DNA of 64,000 nucleotides from Streptomyces sp. Ag109_O5-1 (GCF_003814875.1 NZ_RKQF01000001.1:5146001-5210000); one strand, 5' to 3'. Positions 28,870-38,101 are shown, counted from the stretch's first letter. The notes: generated by a model from the sequence alone, not told the origin. Numbers and translations are program-made.

Positions 28870-31800
28870 TCAGACCTCTTCGACGCTGCTCGGCTCGCGC
28901 CGGGACAGGTCGATGCCGAGCTCCTCCGCAGCGCGGAAGACGTCCTCGTCGGTGTCACGCATCTCGATGGACATACCGTCGCTGGACAGCACCTCCACGT
29001 TCAGGCAGAGCGACTGCATCTCCTTGATGAGGACCTTGAAGGACTCGGGGATGCCGGGCTCGGGGATGTTCTCGCCCTTGACGATGGCCTCGTAGACCTT
29101 CACGCGGCCGGTGACGTCGTCGGACTTGATGGTGAGCAGCTCCTGGAGCGCGTAGGCGGCGCCGTAGGCCTCGAGGGCCCACACCTCCATCTCGCCGAAG
29201 CGCTGGCCACCGAACTGCGCCTTACCACCCAGCGGCTGCTGGGTGATCATCGAGTACGGGCCGGTCGAACGGGCGTGCAGCTTGTCGTCGACCAGGTGGT
29301 GCAGCTTGAGGATGTACATGTAGCCGACCGAGATCGGGTCCGGGAACGGCTCACCGCTACGGCCGTCGAACAGCCGCGCCTTGCCGGTCGGGAGCACCAT
29401 GCGCTCGCCGTCGCGGTTCGGGATGGTGTGCTGGAGCAGACCCGCGAGCTCGTCCTCGCGCGCACCGTCGAAGACGGGGGTCGCGACGTTCGTGCCCGGG
29501 TCGACCTGGTCGGCGCCGATCGCCTGGAGGCGCTGCGCCCACTCCTCGCCGAGGCCGGAGACGTCCCAGCCGCGGCTGGCGAGCCAGCCGAGGTGGATCT
29601 CCAGGACCTGTCCCGGGTTCATTCGGGACGGCACACCGAGCGGGTTGAGGATGATGTCGACCGGAGTTCCGTCCTCGAGGAACGGCATGTCCTCGATGGG
29701 CAGGATCTTCGAGATGACACCCTTGTTGCCGTGCCGGCCGGCGAGCTTGTCACCGTCGGTGATCTTGCGCTTCTGCGCGACGTAGACGCGCACCAGCTGG
29801 TTCACACCCGGGGGAAGCTCGTCGCCCTCCTCGCGGTCGAAGACGCGCACGCCGATGATCTTGCCGATCTCGCCGTGCGGCACCTTCAGCGAGGTGTCAC
29901 GGACCTCACGGGCCTTCTCACCGAAGATCGCGCGCAGCAGGCGCTCCTCGGGCGTCAGCTCGGTCTCACCCTTCGGGGTGACCTTGCCGACGAGGATGTC
30001 ACCGGCGACGACCTCGGCACCGATCCGGATGATGCCGCGCTCGTCGAGGTCGGCGAGGACCTCCTCGGAGACGTTCGGGATGTCCCGGGTGATCTCCTCG
30101 GGGCCGAGCTTGGTGTCACGGGCGTCGACCTCGTGCTCCTCGATGTGGATCGAGGAGAGGACGTCGTCCTGCACGAGGCGCTGCGACAGGATGATCGCGT
30201 CCTCGTAGTTGTGACCCTCCCACGGCATGAACGCCACGAGCAGGTTCTTGCCGAGGGCCATCTCGCCGTTCTGGGTGGCCGGACCGTCGGCCAGCACCTG
30301 GCCGGTGATGATGCGGTCGCCCTCGTCGACGATGACCTTCTGGTTGACCGAGGTGCCCTGGTTGGACCGGGAGAACTTGGCCAGGCGGTACGTGATGTAC
30401 GTGCCGTCGTCGTTGGCGGTGGTGATGTAGTCCGCGGAGACCTCCTGGACCACACCGTCCTTCTCGGCCTTGACCACGTCGCCGGCGTCGACGGCGGAGC
30501 GGTACTCCATGCCGGTGCCGACGAGCGGGGCCTCGCTCTTGATCAGCGGCACGGCCTGACGCATCATGTTCGCGCCCATGAGGGCACGGTTGGCGTCGTC
30601 GTGCTCGAGGAACGGGATCATGGCGGTCGCGACCGACACCATCTGGCGCGGCGAGACGTCCATGTAGTCCACGTCGTCACCGGCGACGTAGTCGACCTCG
30701 CCGCCACGGCGGCGGACCAGCACGCGGGCCTCGGAGAAGCGCATGTCGTCGTTGAGGCCGGCGTTGGCCTGCGCGATGACGAAGCGGTCCTCCTCGTCTG
30801 CGGTCAGGTAGTCCACCTCGTCGGTGACCTGGCCGTCGACGACCTTGCGGTACGGGGTCTCGACGAAACCGAACGCGTTGACGCGACCGTAGGAGGCGAG
30901 CGAGCCGATCAGACCGATGTTCGGGCCTTCGGGGGTCTCGATCGGGCACATGCGGCCGTAGTGCGACGGGTGCACGTCACGGACCTCGAAGCCGGCCCGC
31001 TCACGGGAGAGACCACCCGGGCCAAGAGCCGACAGACGGCGCTTGTGGGTGAGACCCGACAGCGGGTTGTTCTGGTCCATGAACTGGGACAGCTGGCTGG
31101 TGCCGAAGAACTCCTTGATGGAGGCGACGACCGGCCGGATGTTGATCAGGGTCTGCGGCGTGATCGCCTCGACGTCCTGGGTCGTCATGCGCTCCCGGAC
31201 GACGCGCTCCATACGGGCCAGGCCGGTACGGACCTGGTTCTGGATGAGCTCGCCGACGCTGCGCAGACGACGGTTGCCGAAGTGGTCGATGTCGTCGGTC
31301 TCGACGACGATGGTCGTACCGCTGTCACCGACCGTCTCGGTCTCGCCGGCGTGCAGCTTCACCAGGTACTTGATCGTCGAGATGACGTCCTCGACGGTCA
31401 GGACGCCCGCGTCCAGCGGAGCCTCCGCACCCAGCTTCTTGTTGACCTTGTAGCGGCCGACCTTGGCGAGGTCGTAACGCTTCGGGTTGAAGTACAGGTT
31501 CTCCAGCAGCGTCTGCGCGGCCTCACGCGTGGGGGGCTCGCCCGGACGCAGCTTGCGGTAGATGTCAAGCAGCGCGTCGTCCTGGCCCTGGGTGTGGTCC
31601 TTCTCCAGGGTGGCGCGCATGGACTCGTACTCGCCGAACTCCTCGAGGATCTGCTCGGTGGTCCAGCCGAGCGCCTTCAGGAGGACGGTCACGGACTGCT
31701 TGCGCTTGCGGTCGATACGGACGCCGACCATGTCGCGCTTGTCGATCTCCATCTCCAGCCAGGCACCCCGGGACGGGATGATCTTGGCGGAGAAGATGTC

Positions 31801-32355
31801 CTTGTCGGACGTCTTGTCGATGGAGGAGTCGAAGTAGACACCGGGCGAGCGGACCAGCTGCGACACCACGACACGCTCGGTGCCGTTGATGACGAAGGTG
31901 CCCTTGTGCGTCATGAGCGGGAAGTCGCCCATGAAGACCGTCTGGGACTTGATCTCGCCGGTCTCGTTGTTGGTGAACTCGGCCGTGACGAAGAGCGGGG
32001 CGGCGTACGTGAAGTCGCGCTCCTTGCACTCGTCGATGCTGTTCTTCGGCGGCTCGAAGCGGTGGTCGCGGAACGTCAGCGACATCGACCCGGAGAAGTC
32101 CTCGATCGGGGAGATCTCCTCGAAGATCTCCTCCAGACCGGACTTGGTGGGGACGTCCTGACCTGACTCCAGAGCCTCCTCGACCCGACTCTGCCAGGCG
32201 GTGTTGCCGAGCAGCCAGTCGAAGCTCTCGGTCTGCAGCGCGAGCAGGTTGGGAACCTCGAGAGGCTCCTTGATCTTTGCAAAGGAGATGCGCAGCGGGG
32301 CGGTGCTGGCGCCGTTGTTCATATTCGCGTTCGAGGCAGTGCGCGAGGCGGCCAA
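28870..32355 (-). CDS. rpoB: RNA polymerase beta subunit
   Basis: A 1161-residue subunit if started at the TTG at 32355, which has GGAAGGA upstream and gives the N-terminus (M)AASRTASNANMNNG like other Streptomyces RpoB proteins. A GTG further upstream would add about 20 unconserved residues. The rifampicin region reads SQLSQFMDQNNPLSGLTHKR followed by RLSALGPGG, with the usual Asp, His and Ser at the common resistance positions, so it looks rifampicin-sensitive. It is separated from rplL by 555 nt and followed by rpoC. Confidence 0.98.
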   Translation of the reverse strand: MAASRTASNANMNNGASTAPLRISFAKIKEPLEVPNLLALQTESFDWLLGNTAWQSRVEEALESGQDVPTKSGLEEIFEEISPIEDFSGSMSLTFRDHRFEPPKNSIDECKERDFTYAAPLFVTAEFTNNETGEIKSQTVFMGDFPLMTHKGTFVINGTERVVVSQLVRSPGVYFDSSIDKTSDKDIFSAKIIPSRGAWLEMEIDKRDMVGVRIDRKRKQSVTVLLKALGWTTEQILEEFGEYESMRATLEKDHTQGQDDALLDIYRKLRPGEPPTREAAQTLLENLYFNPKRYDLAKVGRYKVNKKLGAEAPLDAGVLTVEDVISTIKYLVKLHAGETETVGDSGTTIVVETDDIDHFGNRRLRSVGELIQNQVRTGLARMERVVRERMTTQDVEAITPQTLINIRPVVASIKEFFGTSQLSQFMDQNNPLSGLTHKRRLSALGPGGLSRERAGFEVRDVHPSHYGRMCPIETPEGPNIGLIGSLASYGRVNAFGFVETPYRKVVDGQVTDEVDYLTADEEDRFVIAQANAGLNDDMRFSEARVLVRRRGGEVDYVAGDDVDYMDVSPRQMVSVATAMIPFLEHDDANRALMGANMMRQAVPLIKSEAPLVGTGMEYRSAVDAGDVVKAEKDGVVQEVSADYITTANDDGTYITYRLAKFSRSNQGTSVNQKVIVDEGDRIITGQVLADGPATQNGEMALGKNLLVAFMPWEGHNYEDAIILSQRLVQDDVLSSIHIEEHEVDARDTKLGPEEITRDIPNVSEEVLADLDERGIIRIGAEVVAGDILVGKVTPKGETELTPEERLLRAIFGEKAREVRDTSLKVPHGEIGKIIGVRVFDREEGDELPPGVNQLVRVYVAQKRKITDGDKLAGRHGNKGVISKILPIEDMPFLEDGTPVDIILNPLGVPSRMNPGQVLEIHLGWLASRGWDVSGLGEEWAQRLQAIGADQVDPGTNVATPVFDGAREDELAGLLQHTIPNRDGERMVLPTGKARLFDGRSGEPFPDPISVGYMYILKLHHLVDDKLHARSTGPYSMITQQPLGGKAQFGGQRFGEMEVWALEAYGAAYALQELLTIKSDDVTGRVKVYEAIVKGENIPEPGIPESFKVLIKEMQSLCLNVEVLSSDGMSIEMRDTDEDVFRAAEELGIDLSRREPSSVEEV

Positions 32356-32910
32356 GAGGGGGTCCTTCCGAGGGCTCGGACTCACTACGCGCTCCCCGGT
32401 CCCTTCCCGGGACACAGAGACAGAAACCCCAGTTCAGAGGAGGTTCGGTCGTCGGCGTTCGGGTGAGGGCAGACCCCTGGTGACGGGCAGGGGAAGGCTA
32501 ACAGGCAGCGCAAAGGGTCAGTGTAGCCACTTGGCACACTGATGTCCAGTCTCCATTTTCTGAGACCCTCTTCATCGTCAACGCCTGCGTCATGCCTGCC
32601 CTCAACGCACGTTGATACTGCCCTCTTCGTCGCCGATCCATGCCTCGGATTCGGACCGTTCTGGCGACGCGTCCTGAGAATTGCGCGCTGCGTGCGGTTC
32701 GTCAAGGCCCCCCTGCGCAAACCCGGTGCGCCAGGGACACGACGAAGATCACCATACCCCCCGCCGTCACGGGTGCAAGGCAACCGTGGTCGGCCTCCCG
32801 GGAACGCCGAAGAGCGACCACCCGGATGGATGATCGCTCTTCGCGGTCTGCGCGTTACAGCCCCCGAGGGGGTGTTTCAGCACACAGAGGTCTGTACGAC
32901 CTCCGAGGTG
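32356..32910. other. rplL-rpoB intergenic region
   Basis: A 555-nt stretch without a supportable gene; long frames here are shadows. It holds a hairpin at 32808-32843 (10-bp arms CGAAGAGCGA and complement, 16-nt loop), about 70 nt after the rplL stop. The rest probably carries a promoter or leader for rpoBC, since an unusually long untranslated gap separates the two ribosomal/RNAP units, but I cannot point to a clear promoter. Confidence 0.5.
32808..32843. terminator. Hairpin downstream of rplL (partial terminator / attenuator)
   Basis: Perfect 10-bp arms CGAAGAGCGA/TCGCTCTTCG around a 16-nt loop, downstream of rplL on the minus strand. By analogy with bacterial rplJL-rpoBC operons, where partial termination before rpoB adjusts the ratio of ribosomal protein to polymerase, this may be an attenuator. 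The function is inference. Confidence 0.55.
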
Positions 32911-33291
32911 TTACTTGACCTCGACGGAGGCGCCGGCGCCCTTGAGGGACTCGGCGGCCTTCTCGGCGGCGTCCTTGGCGACCTTCTCGAGGACGGGCTT
33001 CGGGGCGCCGTCCACGAGGTCCTTGGCCTCCTTCAGGCCGAGCGAGGTCAGCTCACGCACGACCTTGATGACCTGGATCTTCTTGTCGCCGGCGCCGGTG
33101 AGGATGACGTCGAACTCGTCCTTCTCCTCGACGGCCTCGGCGGGGGCGGCCGGGCCGGCCGGGCCCGCGACGGCAACCGCGGCGGCGGCGGTGACGTCGA
33201 ACTTCTCCTCGAACGCCTTCACGAACTCGGAGAGCTGGATCAGGGTCATCGTCTCGAACTCGGCGAGCAGTTCGTCCTGGGTGAGAGCCAC
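32911..33291 (-). CDS. rplL: 50S ribosomal protein L7/L12
   Basis: A 126-residue acidic stalk protein: N-terminal dimerisation domain (LSEFVKAFEEKFDV), Ala/Pro/Gly-rich hinge, and C-terminal factor-binding domain (KIQVIKVVRELTSLGLKEAKDLVD). It binds L10 and recruits translation factors. The GTG start at 33291 has AGGAAAG upstream. It follows rplJ by 124 nt on the same strand. Confidence 0.98.
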   Translation of the reverse strand: MALTQDELLAEFETMTLIQLSEFVKAFEEKFDVTAAAAVAVAGPAGPAAPAEAVEEKDEFDVILTGAGDKKIQVIKVVRELTSLGLKEAKDLVDGAPKPVLEKVAKDAAEKAAESLKGAGASVEVK

Positions 33292-33415
33292 GATGGCTTT
33301 CCTTCCACTAATTCGGCTGGTGCCGTATGTACATGTCTGGCGGGCGTACGTTCGGCCCGCTACGACCGTTGCCTTCGGCGGGCTGCCTCAGGCGGCGGTC
33401 ATTTCGCGAGCCGAG

Positions 33416-33946
33416 TTACTCGGCACCGCCCTGCTCGTCCTGCTTGGCGCGAAGCGCGTCCACGGTGCGGACGAGCTTCGACGGGAGCGCCTGGAAGAGC
33501 TGAGCAGCCTGCGTCTGCTTGCCCTTCAGGGCGCCCGCCAGCTTGGCGAGCAGAACCTCGCGGGACTCGAGGTCCGCAAGCTTCTTGATCTCGTCGGCGG
33601 ACAGCGCCTTGCCGTCAAGGACACCGCCCTTGATGACGAGGTTCGGGTTGTCCTTGGCGAAGTCACGAAGACCCTTCGCCGACGTCACCGGGTCACCGGT
33701 GATGAAGGCAACCGCCGTCGGACCGTTGAACAGGTCGTCGAGCGTCGAGATCCCGGCCTCGTTGGCCGCGATCTTGGTCAGCGTGTTCTTCACCACGGCG
33801 TACTGGGCGTCTTCACCGAGCGAACGACGCAGCGTCTTGAGCTGCGCCACGGTGAGACCCCGGTACTCGGTCAGCACGGCGGCGTTCGAGCTACGGAACT
33901 GCTCCGTCAGCTCGGCTACCGCGGCAGCCTTGTCGGGCCTTGCCAT
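33416..33946 (-). CDS. rplJ: 50S ribosomal protein L10
   Basis: A 176-residue L10 protein (MARPDKAAAVAELTEQF at the start, NTLTKIAANEAG and FNGPTAVAF inside), which forms the base of the L7/L12 stalk and in many bacteria represses its own operon by binding the leader RNA. The ATG at 33946 has AAGGAGG about 10 nt upstream. A leader with a hairpin lies upstream (34005-34031). Confidence 0.98.
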   Translation of the reverse strand: MARPDKAAAVAELTEQFRSSNAAVLTEYRGLTVAQLKTLRRSLGEDAQYAVVKNTLTKIAANEAGISTLDDLFNGPTAVAFITGDPVTSAKGLRDFAKDNPNLVIKGGVLDGKALSADEIKKLADLESREVLLAKLAGALKGKQTQAAQLFQALPSKLVRTVDALRAKQDEQGGAE

Positions 33947-34004
33947 AGAGCGTCGGCCTCCTTCCGGGTGATGAGGACCGCTCAGAAGGGGCTGGGAAAA
34001 CGAA

Positions 34005-34031
34005 ACGCCCCGGCACAGGTGCACGGGGCGT
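34005..34031 (-). promoter_or_regulatory. Hairpin in the rplJ leader (possible L10 autoregulation site)
   Basis: ACGCCCCG and its complement enclose an 11-nt loop about 60 nt upstream of the rplJ start. rplJL mRNAs of many bacteria carry a structured L10-binding leader at this place. The hairpin itself is visible; identity with the L10 leader family is inferred from position and was not modelled. Confidence 0.5.
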
Positions 34032-34239
34032 AGCTCGACCGGGGGGCACACGCGGGGCGTGTGTTCCAGGAGCACTTCCACAGTCACCTGCGCGGGTCGT
34101 CCGCGGTTCAGCGGATCCTTCGGCCACCGCACGCTCTTGCGAGCAAGCGGCAACGACCAGCGGTCTTTGGCTTCTCGAGGAGAGTACGGGACCGGTGCAC
34201 TGTCAAGCAAATCGGCTCGGTACGACCGCTCTCACGAGG

Positions 34240-35091
34240 TCAGCCCGCCGCACCCTGCTTCTTCAGCAGCGTCCCGAAGTCCTGGGTGTCGCCGGCCGGG
34301 GGCCGCTCCGCGCTGACCTTCACACCGTAGTCGCTGTAGTACGCGGTCTGGTTCATCGCGCCGTTCGCGGTGTCGGCCTTCTCGGTCTTCTTGACCAGCA
34401 GGTTCTTGCCGTCGACCCAGATGTCGACGGTCTCCTTGCTGACGCCCGCCTGGCTGAGCTGCTTCTGCAGTGTGCTGTCGCCGACCAGGTCGGAGACGTG
34501 CACCGTGCCCGAGTAGTGGGTGGTGGGCTCGCCGGAGACCTTCTCCTCGCCGACCCTGCGCACGTCCTCGGAGGCCAGCAGCAGCCGTACCGACTGGTTG
34601 GGGGTGGTGTTGCGCATCAGGTCCGTCATCATCGCGCCGGAGCCGCCGCCGAGGGTGTCGAGGTAGTCGTACGGGTACTTGATCCAGTGCTTGCCGCCCA
34701 GTTGCCGGGCGAAGGCGGGGCCGACCCTGGCGTAGTAGGCGTCCCGGAGGTAGCGGGTCTCCAGGGACGTGGAGTCGAGCCGGCGCATCAGGTCGGCGGT
34801 GCTGCCGCCGGTATAGGTGATGGTGAGCGTGCCGGTGAGGCCGTGCCTCCAGCCGAGGGCGCCCTCGGCCTTCGTGGACATCAGGGAGCCCAGAGTGGTG
34901 ATGGAGCGGACCCGGGCCGACCGGGCCCCGTGGGTGGACCGCTCGGCGGAGCGCAGGGCGGCCAGGGAGCGGCTCTGGTGAGGGGTCTTCCCGGCGTCCG
35001 AGGCTGCCGGGGCGGTGCAGGCGGCCACTCCTGTCAGCGAGGTCGCCGCCGCGATCGCCAGGGCCACCCGGCGCACACCCCTGCTCGTCAT
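34240..35091 (-). CDS. Putative lipoprotein (conserved between rplJ and rplA in Streptomyces)
   Basis: A 283-residue secreted protein. The first about 25 residues are a signal peptide (basic MTSRGVRR, hydrophobic core, lipobox ending VAAC), so the mature protein should be lipid-anchored at the membrane outer face. The body has features of the LolA/LppX-like lipoprotein group (repeating beta-strand segments such as TGTLTITYTGG, TTHYSGTVHVSDL and VDIWVDGKNLLVKKTEK). The ATG at 35091 was chosen because it begins the signal peptide; upstream in-frame codons add a non-secretory leader. The same gene stands here in other Streptomyces; its role is unknown. Confidence 0.85.
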   Translation of the reverse strand: MTSRGVRRVALAIAAATSLTGVAACTAPAASDAGKTPHQSRSLAALRSAERSTHGARSARVRSITTLGSLMSTKAEGALGWRHGLTGTLTITYTGGSTADLMRRLDSTSLETRYLRDAYYARVGPAFARQLGGKHWIKYPYDYLDTLGGGSGAMMTDLMRNTTPNQSVRLLLASEDVRRVGEEKVSGEPTTHYSGTVHVSDLVGDSTLQKQLSQAGVSKETVDIWVDGKNLLVKKTEKADTANGAMNQTAYYSDYGVKVSAERPPAGDTQDFGTLLKKQGAAG

Positions 35092-35192
35092 CCCGCCCCA
35101 CCCCCATACGAGTCCCGAATCTCCGACGCTAACCCAGGCCACCGGCACCGCGCGGGAAGTCCGGGGAGGGCGGGGCGATGACGTACGTCGCA

Positions 35193-35236
35193 CGAGAGCG
35201 GGGCGGCGTCGCAGCGAGAGCGGGGCGGCGTCGTAC
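35193..35236. repeat. Two 22-bp tandem copies upstream of the lipoprotein gene
   Basis: CGAGAGCGGGGCGGCGTCG is followed by a 3-nt variable part, and the unit occurs twice in direct succession (35193-35214 and 35215-35236). It lies about 100 nt upstream of the lipoprotein start, so it may be a regulatory repeat or simply replication slippage in GC-rich DNA. Confidence 0.6.
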
Positions 35237-35270
35237 GGGGCGGGCCTGCGGCGTACGGGGGCGGGAAACG

Positions 35271-35310
35271 GGACGGGCCCCGCAATCCTCTCGGATTGCG
35301 GGGCCCGTCC
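35271..35310. terminator. rplA terminator
   Basis: Perfect 18-bp stem (35271-35288 with 35293-35310) and a 4-nt loop, 48 nt downstream of the rplA stop on the minus strand, followed by CGTTTCCC. It should end the rplK-rplA transcript. Confidence 0.85.
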
Positions 35311-35357
35311 TGCTGGCTGACGCGTCCCTGACGCGGCTACCGGACCGAGCGCGGGGC

Positions 35358-36083
35358 TCAGACGGCGGCCGGGTCCTCCTCGGTGAGGAGGTTGCGGGTG
35401 CGGTTCGGGTCGACCGGGATGCCGGGGCCCATGGTGGTGCTGACCGCGGCCTTCTTGATGTAGCGACCCTTGGCGGCGGACGGCTTCAGACGGAGGATCT
35501 CCTCCAGCGCGGCGCCGTAGTTCTCCACCAGCTTGTCGTCCTCGAAGGACGTCTTGCCGATGATGAAGTGCAGGTTCGAGTGCTTGTCGACGCGGAACTC
35601 GATCTTGCCGCCCTTGATCTCGGTCACAGCCTTGGCGGTGTCCGGGGTGACGGTGCCGGTCTTCGGGTTCGGCATCAGACCACGGGGGCCGAGGACGCGG
35701 CCGAGGCGGCCGACCTTGCCCATGAGGTCCGGGGTGGCGACGACGGCGTCGAAGTCCAGACGGCCCTTCGCCACCTCGTCGATCAGCTCGTCGGCGCCGA
35801 CGATGTCGGCGCCCGCGGCACGCGCGGCCTCGGCACGGTCACCGGTCGCGAAGACCAGGACCCGGGCGGTCTTACCGGTGCCGTGCGGGAGGTTCACGGT
35901 GCCACGGACCATCTGGTCGGCCTTGCGCGGGTCGACACCCAGGCGGAAGGCGACCTCGACGGTGCCGTCGAACTTGGTCGTGGAGGTCTCCTTGGCGAGA
36001 CGGACGGCCTCGAGCGGGGCGTACAGCTTCTCCCGGTCGACCTTGGCGTCCGCAGCGCGGAGAGCCTTGCTGCGCTTGCTCAC
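35358..36083 (-). CDS. rplA: 50S ribosomal protein L1
   Basis: A 241-residue L1 protein with the conserved GRLGRVLGPRGLMPNPKTGTV segment and EFRVDKHSNLHFIIGKTSF. It binds 23S rRNA at the E-site stalk and can repress its own operon. The GTG start at 36083 has AGGAG upstream and gives VSKRSKALRAA as in other actinobacteria. It is 82 nt downstream of rplK. Confidence 0.98.
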   Translation of the reverse strand: MSKRSKALRAADAKVDREKLYAPLEAVRLAKETSTTKFDGTVEVAFRLGVDPRKADQMVRGTVNLPHGTGKTARVLVFATGDRAEAARAAGADIVGADELIDEVAKGRLDFDAVVATPDLMGKVGRLGRVLGPRGLMPNPKTGTVTPDTAKAVTEIKGGKIEFRVDKHSNLHFIIGKTSFEDDKLVENYGAALEEILRLKPSAAKGRYIKKAAVSTTMGPGIPVDPNRTRNLLTEEDPAAV

Positions 36084-36165
36084 AACTGCTCCTGTGTGTT
36101 CTTGAAAGGAGTCGTGGTGTACGGGCCGAGCAGGCCCTACCACGGTGGTTCTACGAAAGTGGGGG

Positions 36166-36600
36166 TCAGCCCTCGACCGTGATGCCCATGGAGCGGGCGG
36201 TGCCGGCGATGATCTTCGCCGCGGCGTCCAGGTCGTTGGCGTTCAGGTCGGGGAGCTTCGTCGTGGCGATCTCGCGGACCTGCGCCTCGGTGATCTTGGC
36301 GACCTTGGTCTTGTGCGGCTCGCCGGAGCCCTTCTCGACACCAGCGGCCTTGAGGATCATCTTCGCGGCCGGCGGGGTCTTGGTGACGAAGGTGAAGGAG
36401 CGGTCCTCGTAGACCGTGATCTCCACCGGGATGACCCAGCCACGCTGCGACTCGGTCGCGGCGTTGTAGGCCTTGCAGAACTCCATGATGTTGACGCCGT
36501 GCTGACCGAGCGCGGGGCCGACCGGCGGGGCCGGGTTCGCCGCACCGGCGTTGATCTGGAGCTTGATGAGCCCCGTGACCTTCTTCTTCTTGGGAGGCAT
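36166..36600 (-). CDS. rplK: 50S ribosomal protein L11
   Basis: A 144-residue L11 protein ([46 protein letters not shown]). It forms the thiopeptide-sensitive GTPase centre with 23S rRNA and is needed for the stringent response. The ATG at 36600 has GGAGAG upstream. It is preceded by the nusG terminator, so it starts a separate rplKA unit. Confidence 0.98.
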
Positions 36601-36697
36601 AGCTCTCCGGGTCCTTTCCATCGGGTCCTGCCCGCGTCAGGTTTCTCTCCTGGATGCAGGCATACCGCACAACGATAACGGGTATGGATGCGCGGCC

Positions 36698-36736
36698 AAA
36701 AACCGAGCAGGTCAGGCGCTCGCCTGACCTGCTCGG
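36698..36736. terminator. nusG rho-independent terminator
   Basis: On the minus strand the arms CCGAGCAGGTCAGGCG and its complement meet with a very small loop, followed by TTTTT. This classic stem plus U-tract lies 22 nt downstream of nusG and separates secE-nusG from rplKA. Confidence 0.9.
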
Positions 36737-36757
36737 AAGCGGTACGTCCAGAAGGAA

Positions 36758-37624
36758 CTAGTTCTTCTGGATCTGGTCGAACGACAGCTCCACCGGCGTC
36801 TCACGACCGAAGATCTCCACCAGACCCTTGACCTTCTTGGAGTCCGGGTTGATCTCGTTGATCGTGGCCTGGAGCGTGGCGAACGGACCGTCCGTGACGG
36901 TGACCGAGTCGCCCACCTCGAAGTCCAGGACCTGGACCTCGACCTTGCGCTGCGGCGCGGGCTTGCCCTCGGCCTCCGCCGCCTCGCGCGCCGCCTTCTC
37001 CTCGGCCTCGGGCGCGAGCATCTTGACGATCTCGTCGAGGGTCAGCGGATACGGGTCGTACGCGTTGCCGACGAAGCCGGTGACGCCGGGCGTGTTGCGG
37101 ACGACACCCCACGACTCGTTCGTCAGGTCCATGCGGACGAGCACATAACCGGGCAGCTTGTTCTGCTTGATGGTCTTGCGGTCGCCGTTCTTGATCTGGA
37201 CGACCTCCTCCTGCGGCACCTCGGCCTGGAAGATGTAGTCCTCGACGTTCAGCGAGACGGCGCGCTGCTCCAGGTTGGTCTTCACGCGGTTCTCGTAGCC
37301 GGCGTAGGTGTGGATCACGTACCACTCGCCGGGGAGCAGGCGCAGCTCCTCGCGCAGGGCCTGGACGGGGTCGACCGGCTCGGCGGGCTCTTCTTCTGCG
37401 GCCTCGTCCTCGAGGGCTTCTTCCTCGACGACCTCGTCCTCGTCGGCCTCTTCCGCTTCTTCGTTCTCGTCCTCGACGTGGACCGCGGTCTCCTCGGCCG
37501 GCTCCCCCAGTTCGGCCTCGGCAGCCTCGAACTCGTCCTGCTCGTCCGCGCCCTCGACGATGTCCAGCTCGTCTGCGACGGCCTCTTCGGGCTCGACGGC
37601 GTCGTTCAGGTTCGGGTCAGACAC
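36758..37624 (-). CDS. nusG: Transcription termination/antitermination protein NusG
   Basis: A 288-residue NusG. Residues 1 to about 85 form a very acidic low-complexity tail (runs of Glu and Asp). Residues about 95-215 are the NGN domain (WYVIHTYAGYENRVKTNLEQ, PGYVLVRMDL, NTPGVTGFVG), with an extra charged insert about 200-230 before the KOW domain (DFEVGDSVTVTDGPFAT). NusG contacts RNA polymerase to alter pausing and couples to Rho or ribosomes. The long acidic N-terminus is typical of actinobacteria and roughly 80 residues longer than E. coli NusG. GTG start at 37624. Confidence 0.97.
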   Translation of the reverse strand: MSDPNLNDAVEPEEAVADELDIVEGADEQDEFEAAEAELGEPAEETAVHVEDENEEAEEADEDEVVEEEALEDEAAEEEPAEPVDPVQALREELRLLPGEWYVIHTYAGYENRVKTNLEQRAVSLNVEDYIFQAEVPQEEVVQIKNGDRKTIKQNKLPGYVLVRMDLTNESWGVVRNTPGVTGFVGNAYDPYPLTLDEIVKMLAPEAEEKAAREAAEAEGKPAPQRKVEVQVLDFEVGDSVTVTDGPFATLQATINEINPDSKKVKGLVEIFGRETPVELSFDQIQKN

Positions 37625-37670
37625 GATGGCTGCTTCTTCCTGGATACAGAGGGGTGGAACATGCGAAAAC

Positions 37671-37692
37671 GGGCGCCGCTACCACGGCGCCC
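37671..37692. terminator. Hairpin between secE and nusG
   Basis: GGGCGCCG and its complement around a 6-nt loop, followed on the minus strand by GTTTTCGC, in the 80-nt gap between the secE stop and nusG start. It looks like a partial rho-independent terminator or attenuator within the secE-nusG unit. Confidence 0.65.
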
Positions 37693-37704
37693 TTCGCTCT
37701 GTGC

Positions 37705-37989
37705 TCAGCCGAAGACGTACTTGGCGGCGTGGTTGAGTCCATAGTCAATCACGGTCACCAGGGCGATCATGATGGTGACGAAGAAGATCACCACGGTGGT
37801 GTACGACGTCAGCTGGTTGCGAGTCGGCCAGACGACCTTGCGGAGTTCCGCGATGATCTGGCGGTAGAAGGTACCGAGGCGCTTCAGCGGGCCCTTCTTG
37901 GCACGCTTGCCGCCCTTCCGGGCCTTCTTCTGGGACTCGGGCACCTCGTCGGCGTCAGGCGTGTCGATGGAGCCCACGGCGTCCGTCAT
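37705..37989 (-). CDS. secE: Preprotein translocase subunit SecE
   Basis: A 94-residue SecE with a basic N-terminal region (KKARKGGKRAKK), the amphipathic helix RQIIAELRKVVWPTRNQL that lies on the membrane, and one transmembrane helix (about 64-84). It is the essential clamp of the SecYEG channel. The ATG at 37989 and length agree with actinobacterial SecE; linkage to nusG is universal. Confidence 0.97.
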   Translation of the reverse strand: MTDAVGSIDTPDADEVPESQKKARKGGKRAKKGPLKRLGTFYRQIIAELRKVVWPTRNQLTSYTTVVIFFVTIMIALVTVIDYGLNHAAKYVFG

Positions 37990-38101
37990 TCATCCTCACC
38001 TGATCCCGGGTCATGGCCGTGCCGCGCCCGGTTCCTGAGCCGCACGGCGGTGCAATGCTTGTATGTACGTACATGCGCACACATCCTGGCGGTGTGTGTA
38101 G

